From Isoetes taiwanensis (Eukaryota; Streptophyta; Lycopodiopsida; Isoetales; Isoetaceae): a stretch of DNA of 64,000 bases. Shown here piece after piece: positions 56,293-64,000 of this stretch; positions within the stretch are counted from its first letter, which is position 1, and every line of letters starts with the position of its first letter. The stretch is from the NCBI GenBank assembly GCA_021234155.1, contig JAJEKV010000040.1, positions 3,137,799-3,201,798 of the forward strand. The letters are read 5' to 3'. The notes below the pieces were generated by a model. It saw only the letters and a program-made list of their open reading frames with translations. It did no database searches and was not told the DNA's origin. The position numbers were made by a program, and so were the translations under genes.

Positions 56293-56655
56293 TGTTGGGG
56301 TGGTCACACTCACCACCTTGGTCACCACTCACCACACGTCACCACATGCCACAAGTCACCACTTACCCTCACCACCTCACCATTATTGGTGGTATGGGAG
56401 ATTGTATACCATATATGGAGGGAGATACGCACATGCACGTGCGGGGATATTTACTGCATGCATTGTGGATGGATGATGAGACATTGTGTTAAAGGCAGAG
56501 AGAAGAATGCGGGGAGACTATTTTTTGCTTGATCTAGCTATGGAGATGATGAAATCTTTGTGTTGTGCATTGCCTTGATCCGATGGATTGAGCTTGGATT
56601 GTTGTGTTGGGTTTTTTAATCCTTCTTGCAAGGTTAGGAGTTCAAAGTTCTAACA
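56293..56655 (+). repeat. Left LTR
   Basis: Starts with a CACCAC/CTCACC-rich stretch. It continues GGAGATTGTATACCATATAT, GGATGGATGATGAG and GGTTAGGAGTTCAAAG, and ends TAACA. Differs from the right LTR by many small indels and substitutions, so the insertion is not recent. Confidence 0.92.
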
Positions 56656-57109
56656 CTTTTGGCGACCACCATGCTTTCGGCAGACCATTGATTGACAAGA
56701 ATTTCCATTGAAAAAGGAGTTGTTACCATTGGTATTGGTGATCATCGGTGAAAAAAAGACACCATTAAGGAAGGAGCAATTTTTTGTGTGAAGGGGGATT
56801 TGCTGTAAGGATTTTTCTTGGCAAAATTTGACAAGGGGAGCATAGTTTTATGCCCAAAGAGTAAGAGGGATATCCCACCAAGCCCATCGTGGCAAGAAGG
56901 GGACGGTGAGAGTCAATCTTTGAGCTCAAAATTGCATCAAGATTCAATTCGTTTTTTCGTGATTGGGAGGCAGATCACGGGGGTCTAATTCTCGCATCCG
57001 TGAGGTTTTGATTCCAAGCACGATCTAGAAAGTAATCAATTTCATTTTTCAAATTGGAAGGGAGATTCAATTTCGTTTTTCCATTTCAAGAAACCCAAGA
57101 AGAGGCAAG

Positions 57110-57960
57110 ATGGCTGTATTACCACCTATGGTATGGGGTTTTCGTACAATGGGATTCCAAAGTTTGATGATCCGGTGGATTGGGATCCTTTTGAAGCTAT
57201 ATTGTGAAGTTTGAGAGGTATCACCAAGAATGTAAGTTACCGGCTGCTGATTATTTGCTTTGGTTTCATAGTTCTTTGCAAGATTCAAGGAGGAATGGGG
57301 CAATAAACGGCAGAATACCATGACATTCGTGAATTAAAGGAAGCTTTCATTGCTAATTATCAAGAAACCCATGGTAAGGATAAGACTGCGGAAAGGTGGA
57401 CAAATTTCACAAAAAAGGAGGGATGAGTCAATTAGAGAGTATAATCCAGAGGTATATTGCGGTTCTCAAAGCAGTGGTTCATTGGAAGATTGCAAGGAGG
57501 ATGAAAATGGATATTCAAATAAACGAAATATTGCTCATAAGGTGAAGGGCTAAACATCCCACAACATTGCAGAAGCACAAAAGTATGCTCTCAAGGCTGA
57601 AGATAAACTTCCGGATACATTCATGAAGTTGCCCCAGAGCATAAAAGTAGGATATGCAGCCAAAGATTTCTAAGCTTAATTGGTGAGTAGCCAAGGAGGT
57701 TCCTACTGTTACTTGTGAGTATTGTGGGTCTATTGAACATTACGGCACTATATGGATTGCTGAAATTCTGCTCAAGATGCCAAATCAAGGGCCATAATGT
57801 TCAAGAATGTAGGAGAAGAGATTCTTTCGAGAGGGCCATCCCGGATTTGCCGTTATGCAACACCACCTATTCCCTATTCAACCAATCTTGCAGCACCTAT
57901 CATACCACAAGTTCCAATGATGCCACAAAGCTCAAATTGCCCAACAAGCTCCAATGAGTT
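57110..57960 (+). pseudogene. Degenerate gag with CCHC zinc knuckle
   Basis: An ATG at 57110 opens a frame that must be shifted several times to read family-like blocks: GIPKFDDPVDWDPFEAIL, then ERYHQECKLPAADYLLWFH, then RRDESIREYN, and finally FCSRCQIKGHNVQECRRR (57766-57819). The last is a perfect C-X2-C-X4-H-X4-C nucleic-acid-binding knuckle. A CEYCGSIEH half-knuckle precedes it near 57715. Frames and stops show it is no longer translatable as one protein. Confidence 0.82.
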
Positions 57961-58099
57961 CCACACAAATGGTGCGCAAACAAACAGAGGGATGGTATCC
58001 AAGCAAGGCTCATTTGTATTGCAAGTTATGTGATAAATTCACTCTTATTGAGGAGCTTAAGAAACAAGAGAAGGCAAAATCAGTAGTAAATTGTGGATT

Positions 58100-58460
58100 T
58101 GTTGGGGTGGTCACCACTCACCACACTCGTCACCACACACCACAGTCACCACTTACCACTTACCACACTCACCATTATTGAGGTGGTATAGGAGATTGTA
58201 TACCATATATGGAGGGAGATACGCACATGCACGCGTGCAGGATATTTGCACGTATGCATTGTGGATGGATGATGAGCATTGTGTTATCGGAGCAGAGAGA
58301 GAAGAACAGAGGGAGACGGTGTATTTAGAGAGAGTATTTTGCTTGATCTAACTATGGAGATGATGAATCTTTGTGTTGTGCATTGCCTTGATCTGATAGA
58401 TTGAGCTTGGATTGTTGGGTTTTTCATCCTTCTTGCAAGGTTAGAGTTCAGGCTCTAACA
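58100..58460 (+). repeat. Right LTR
   Basis: Partner of 56293-56655, with the same termini, followed by the TSD GAAGG. Confidence 0.92.
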
Positions 58461-58465
58461 GAAGG

Positions 58466-59545
58466 GGAGGAATCGAGAGTGAAAGATTCAAGAGGAGGAA
58501 AAACTTGGCTATTTGTGGGTTCAAATCCCACTGTAGATTTGAACTCCAGGCAGGACTTCTGGCTGCATCCTTTGGATTTAGCATGTGGTTGAGAGCTTCG
58601 AATCCATGAAAATCAGGAGGTAGGGTTACTGGCCTTTGGATTTGACAGAGCTCGTGGCTTTCGGATTTTGGCAGGGCCTGTGACTGATTTTGCACGAAAT
58701 GTTCTTATCCGGTTTTGCAGTCGGATTCCTTCGTACCTGCGCGCAGAACTGCCTGGCTGTTGCTGCATCCAGTTGCAAGGAGACAGATCAGGACCACATT
58801 TTCATGGGTTATGTACAAATGAACCACATTTACTTAAGGGTTTCAAGATTTCTTAGTTTTTTTCGACACTTCAAGGCCAAAGTGAGGTTGCAACCTGGAG
58901 GTTCGAATCCTCTAGCCTAGCTTTCTGGTGACCAAGTATGTTGGTGTGGAGGCTGCGCTCAGAAATGCCGCTCAGGTGTGGCCAGTGTGGGAAACAAAAC
59001 AGTTGGTTCTTACCTTTAATTTTTCATAAAATAGTGCAAGCAATGGTCTTTGTGCTCCATTGACTCGTGCAAGACATTTTAGCAAAGATAAAATGATGGA
59101 CCTCGAACTGGAAGATTTCATGGAATCTTCCGTGATCTGAGGGTCCTGAAACCAAACCATAAAGTAGCGATGCAATAATCATACAAAAGAGAGTGGGTAT
59201 TCACGAACAATAAAGACTTACATATATAATGTCATAATATGATAGGTTTTTGTGCATTTGGCTTTTTACAAATAACGTTGTAATAAAACACGTCGCATTA
59301 TAAATTGTGTTACAAGAAATTTATTGCGCCGGCCAAGGCCACCGCGAACATTTCTCTTTCCCGGCTTTACTTGAGTCAATAATAATGAATATTTGCAGTA
59401 AGTACAGAAAAGAAATTTATGGGTTGATCGCTTTGTTTTAATCGAGATCATTGGGTGCTTTATTAAAAAAAAAGGGAGAAAAAACGAGGAAAAAAGGATC
59501 GAGAAAAGAGAATCAATTGAGTTTTCTCGCTCTAATTGTAGCAAA
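58466..59545. other. No gene identified
   Basis: Contains two sequences resembling tRNA T-arms (GTGGGTTCAAATCCCAC near 58517 and GGAGGTTCGAATCCTCT near 58898) but no cloverleaf around either. Confidence 0.4.
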
Positions 59546-59597
59546 TAGAATAGAATAGAATAGAATAGAATAGAATAGAATAGAATAGAATAGAATA
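59546..59597. repeat. (TAGAA)n microsatellite, second locus
   Basis: About ten TAGAA units, same strand as 12221-12292. Read on the minus strand it produces an FYSIL repeat in a spurious 276-codon frame. Confidence 0.95.
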
Positions 59598-61100
59598 GGT
59601 TTTTAGCGTCCACGGAGACCAATTGGCCTATGGGACCCAAACAAAAAGAGAGCAAAGAAGCGACATCGATGTGATTAAAAAACCCCCCCCAAGAGTTTTC
59701 GAGGGAAAACCTTAGCAGTAATAAGCATGCCGGCACATCGCATAATTGCATAGGACAGCTCAATACCGTCCCCAGAGGATACAAACGAAGTCCGCATCCA
59801 TAACCTCCCCGGAGGTATGACCCCAACAAACCCACCGACGCCGAAGTCAATAAATCGATGCAACGGCCGGGCCGTGCACTAGTAATCGAACATATCGCCT
59901 TCTGACATGGGAAAATGCCGGGCATCCGGGCGGGCATGACATTCATCCTCAATCGCGCCCGGTGGCAACAAGGGCAAAGCCTTTGCTCGCGTGCTTCCCG
60001 AGCCCAACGCCATGTTTCAATGCGGAGGCAATGTGCACCGCATGAATGGAAGCTATAAGTCCAAGGCTTCTTCATGGGAGAGGAACCCTTATCCAATTAT
60101 AATAGACGGATGTCGTTGGTAGTGTCGCTAGACTGTATACTTACCCGGTCTCGTGAAAGGATAAAGAGCAACTTATAGCGGTGCATCGAAAGCCATCGGG
60201 TTTGAAAATCCAATACCCAACAAATTGATCCATTGATACTTGGACCAAACAAAGAGGTGCCCAAAAGAAAATGCAATGGCTCCGAAAAAGCCCATTCCTC
60301 GTTATGACCATTTTAAAACGAAATTGGGGTCCCGATCTACCTCCGAGACCACCCAATCAAGTCCAAATGATGGTCGGGTAGACTTGTTCTTGTTCGGTGG
60401 AAAAAAAGTCACCAAACAAAGAAATAATTCTGCCCCTCTTTGGTTAATCAATCATCCAAAGGCAATATCCGAAAAGAAGAAGAGTAAACTATACTTTTTT
60501 CCTCGGGCTTGTGGTGCTAGATTCAAGTTTATTGTGTGGATGCGCCTGGTCTGCGCTATTGTTGTTTTATATGATCATGTGCACTCTCTTTAGAAATGGG
60601 CAAAGATCGAAAAAAACTAAGAGTTTTTACAGAGCCCTTCGCTTAAGAGTTTTTTACAGAGCCCTTCGTTGAAGAGCTGGTCCACTATCTTATTGCTTTG
60701 TCCCTTGGCCTTCCTCCTCGCCGAGATTTTTCGTTTTGTGATTCTGCTTTCTTGGCGTGATGAAGAAATGTAGAAATCAGAGTATAGCTGAACTTTCCTT
60801 CTTCCGCCATAGCTCGAATATTGAACGCCTTTCCTTTTTTGCAATATAACTCCACGTACTCCACAAATATTGTTCTATTTTCACCGAAAAGATTTTGTGG
60901 CCATGTCCAGAAGGCCATATCCGTTGAGTTCGGATAGAAAACAGAGAACTTCTTGGCGCCACAGCCCATATCTAGACAGAGCAACCATAGTAATGTGAAG
61001 GAATTAGGGTTATAGCACAAGACCAAAAATGCGGCCCCTTGAAGGTCGCGGCTCGCCATAGCCGGACATCACGCAAACTCAGCTCCCCTTTGTCCGCCAT
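59598..61100. other. No gene firmly identified
   Basis: On the minus strand, 60685-61059 is open, with YVELYCKKGKAFNIRAMAEE and a basic tail ending GGRPRDKAIR. Unrecognised. TTTTTACAGAGCCCTTCG occurs twice (60624, 60652). Confidence 0.3.
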
Positions 61101-64000
61101 AGCCGATCTTCCCCCGCTTTGTTATTCCAAAACTCGCCGATTGTCTTTTTTTTCCTCATTGATCCGTTAGTCTCAGGTTTTTCTTCGCATTCTCATTGGA
61201 TTTTTTTCCATGGCTTAAGATCATTGCTTACGATCATGGCTTCCAGCTTCTAGCTCCCTTTTCATGGATCCAAGATCATTCGTTAAGGTTTCGGTTGCCG
61301 CTCGGGATTACGATCCCCGCTTGCAATAAAAGGCGCTACAAATTGAATCTATTCCTCTTCTTCGCCTCGCTTTCTCGCGAGGTCAGCCGCCAAACTTACT
61401 GCTCAATCTGCCTCGTGCCGCTCTTAACTCCGAATCTGCAGATCCAAATCTGCTAAATGTCGCCGCGAAGTTTTACCCGGACGAAGATGCAAAGGGCTTT
61501 TTCTTCTTCTTCTTGTATCGATCTTCACGGCCTCTTCCGAGGTTATGATTTATACGCGCGTATTGGGCACTTCTTGCCGATTAAGTGAAGGTAAGCTTGT
61601 AGGAACTCGAAAGCATTCCGATAGGGCCGAATGGATGGAGGAAATGCCTGCTCAGATTCGTGAATCTAATGGACCGGTCTTGGAAAAGATTGTGGCAATA
61701 AGTTGATTCAATATTCTACCCAAGAGCTCAGCTCCATGTTCTTGTGAAGGTCGAGGCAGCCCAGCTCGACGGAGAAACGGGCGCCTAAAGCTCGAAGCAT
61801 GGCTGGACCGAGCCCAACATGGCCGATTTGGCTCGAGCGACGCCCATCCGCCTCCACTCTCCTAACTGTGTTGGCTATGGCTTCGATCCGCCATTACAAA
61901 GGTCTTAAGGAAGCGGCCTTACAATTGTGTCGCTGTCGCTTTGATAGTGGCCACAAGAATAAGTGTCAACAAGATAAGAATTTAGATTGCGGCGGAGAAC
62001 ACGAAAAGGGAAAAAAAGAAAAATTTGAAACTGAATTACATATGTTTAGATGACCGAAACTATTGTTTCTAAACTTTTTTCTATATATCATCCACGTGTG
62101 CAGATAATAGATACCAACTCATGAAACAAATGTTTGTCTTTTCTCTTGATTGTCTTTTATGATGCTTAGGTAGTTTATTTTCTATACTAAGGATGTATGA
62201 AAAGTAAAAGCACTTTATAAAAGAACATGTTACCTTGTTGGCGTTATACCTCAAATCTGGATGACATTATAGGAGAAATAACATGGTTTTTGTACTAGTT
62301 ACAACTGGTTACATGACAAAGTGTCTAATTCTATTCATATGTTTTACTTTAAGGGGGACTTTGTACATCTTCTTCATGTAAGATCGCTATGTTTTCTCGT
62401 CATTTGTAATAGAGCTTATTTTGTTCTAGCTCTCTTCATCTACAAATGCCTTCAGAGAAAGTTATCACAGCTACTAGTATTCCATTACCAACATTGGTCC
62501 CTTCACACTTCGTTTCTCTCTTACCTCTTATCCAAAAATCTTTTAAAGAATCTTTGTCCAATTTTCAATCAACCATGCATATTTCTCTCATATATATCTC
62601 AATACAATGTAACAATATTTGTGAAAGCCAGTCATATATGAAGTGAAATGGCAATGGCAAGATCTAGGTTATGTGGTCGATATCATCTCACAATACAACT
62701 AATCAACAATATTGTATATTTCATTCCGTGATTTATCACCCAAAACATTGGAATGACATATAATTAAAAGCCCATGTGCGTGATATTATGCCATAGAAGA
62801 GAAGAGAGAACCGATGATGCAATCAATTCCATAGAAAAACAATGTTCTAGTAATGACAAGAAGAAATGAACAAAGGACATTAAAAACCAACCGATAATGC
62901 TTATGCATGGGATATAGTCCCCTGAAAAACAAATGAGGGATATTAAAGAGCTTTTACATTCAAATTTCATTAATACAATATATAACCATTAATACAATAT
63001 ATGACAATATAATGAGAAAAATGGCGAGATGTTTAAAGATTCCACCATATGCTCTTACTTTACATGTGGATCATACTGTGATCATGGTATATGATTTATT
63101 TCCTGGCCTATCTACAATGTTATATTTTAGTCCTACAAAACTATTCCATTTTTTTATACAATGCATCACCCTCTTATGGAATTAATCCTATTCCAGCAAG
63201 TAGCATAGCATATGTTGTTTATTGTTTTGCATCTAGCTCTTTGAACATGAATCATATGCATTTGCTCTTTATCATTGATCCTCTATATATTTTTATTCTT
63301 TGTACCGACATTGTCAAATTTGTACGTTGCAACATTTTGAGAGGTTTCTAGAAGATGAGGGTCAAATTGGTAATTGAATATGTGAACAGATTTTGAAAGG
63401 TTCTGATCCATAAAGCATCATATTTTCGAAGCTATATCAAATATATTATCATTGCTCTTATTTGTACAAACCTTGTCTATTATAAGATAAGATAAGATAA
63501 GGCATCACATTTTTGAAGGTGTTACAAATGTTCAACGATTAATCATCGTTAAGTAAAGATTTTGTGGCTGCATATAGCATTACAACACGATTTCCCATAG
63601 CAACTGATTAGTTGAACTGCCGTTGAATGATCTTGAACATGTTGAAAAATATTAAACATGTTACATGAAGAGAATTACCATTTTAGTAGTGAGCAAATAA
63701 TGGATTTTTGATTAAACCAAAAGATCCAAAATCTTAAGTTCACGATGTGATCTAGTCAACATATGTGCTGGCCTTGGCAACATATAAAAATCTCTTAGAC
63801 AACAGTATTACACAACTTATACGGACAACTCTAGTCGCAGAACCTGAATTACGGACTGAACATGAGAAGGACCAATCTTTTCCTGAGTCCTTGAACATGG
63901 CTTCACCCTGCACCCATCTGGTCCAGGATCCAATGGAAACATGTTTTTTTATGACAATGTTATGTCAATTTGCCTCAAGAACGTGTAATCAAACAAACAA
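61101..64000. other. Gene-poor terminal segment
   Basis: No gene recognised. Becomes strongly A+T-rich after 62.05 kb. A short (AGATA)n run is at 63484-63500, and a duplicated ATTAATACAATATATAACC-type unit near 62969-63006. Confidence 0.45.

Larger units (their letters stand above)
56293..58460 (+). mobile_element. Complete gag-only LTR retrotransposon (TR-GAG-like)
   Basis: Two direct LTRs (56293-56655 and 58100-58460) begin TGTTGGGG and end TCTAACA. Both are flanked by the 5-bp duplication GAAGG (56288-56292, 58461-58465). The internal 1.44 kb has a TTTTGGCGACCACC stretch after the left LTR in the position of a primer-binding site, a degenerate gag and a CCHC knuckle. It has no protease, RT, RNase H or integrase. 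This matches non-autonomous elements carrying only GAG. Trans-mobilisation by a Ty3/gypsy relative is inferred. Confidence 0.92.

Noticed and set aside
58510-58920. tRNA-like T-arms (GTGGGTTCAAATCCCAC; GGTTCGAATCC)
   Set aside because: No acceptor stem, D-arm or anticodon arm at the expected distances on either strand.
59266-60096. 276-codon minus-strand open frame
   Set aside because: It runs through the (TAGAA)n array (giving FYSIL repeats) and has a Cys/Arg-rich composition unlike a known protein. No domain and no splice context.
1-64000. CRISPR arrays, prokaryotic operons, ribosome-binding sites, rRNA genes, organelle inserts
   Set aside because: None seen. The direct repeats present lack regular spacer architecture, and the gene structure is eukaryotic with introns.

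Overview
This is plant nuclear DNA. Most of it is decayed mobile elements and AT-rich non-coding sequence, with one clearly recognisable host gene. The evidence is a plant-type delta(14)-sterol reductase gene with twelve exons and GT-AG introns, fragments of plant gene families (a pleiotropic-drug-resistance ABCG transporter and a GH32 invertase), and plant element classes (L1-type LINEs, MULE, CACTA, MITEs, a gag-only LTR element). A second LINE fragment at 1.7-2.8 kb is not ordinary angiosperm L1, which leans weakly towards a non-angiosperm vascular plant. I cannot name the species. An 11-base run of N at 44022-44032 marks an assembly gap.

Layout. 0-1.5 kb: G+C-rich direct repeats and a foldback element. 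1.7-5.65 kb: two broken LINEs of different types side by side. 5.67-7 kb: a 0.4-kb MITE, a tandem repeat, and a 5'-truncated LINE tail with target-site duplication. 7-10.2 kb: no gene seen. 10.2-16.6 kb: a MULE with ~180-bp inverted ends and a 9-bp target duplication. It carries the zinc-knuckle end of a transposase, a LINE tail, an ABCG transporter pseudogene and several repeats. 16.7-30.8 kb: an inverted-repeat element, a duplicated invertase pseudogene and scattered open stretches I cannot name.

31.0-34.5 kb: the sterol reductase (FACKEL type). All splice sites look intact, but there is one extra base in a G/A run of exon 10. 34.6-44 kb: a minisatellite, a cluster of CCGAC motifs, a DUF7869-type pseudogene split by a palindromic CACTA-type MITE, and a promoter-like block near 42.7 kb. 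44-46 kb: a G+C-rich sequence present twice beside the gap. 47.6-53.6 kb: a probable CACTA element, recognised from one terminus and arrays of a GCCGCTGAACGACG-like motif. 56.3-58.5 kb: a small complete LTR element with only a degenerate gag. 58.5-64 kb: no convincing gene.

The genes here do not form a pathway. The sterol reductase is a stand-alone housekeeping gene, and the rest is insertion and decay around it. The least-described structures are the DUF7869 locus with its CCGACCT-rich flanks, the chimeric MULE, and the CACTA-like element with its dense subterminal motif array.
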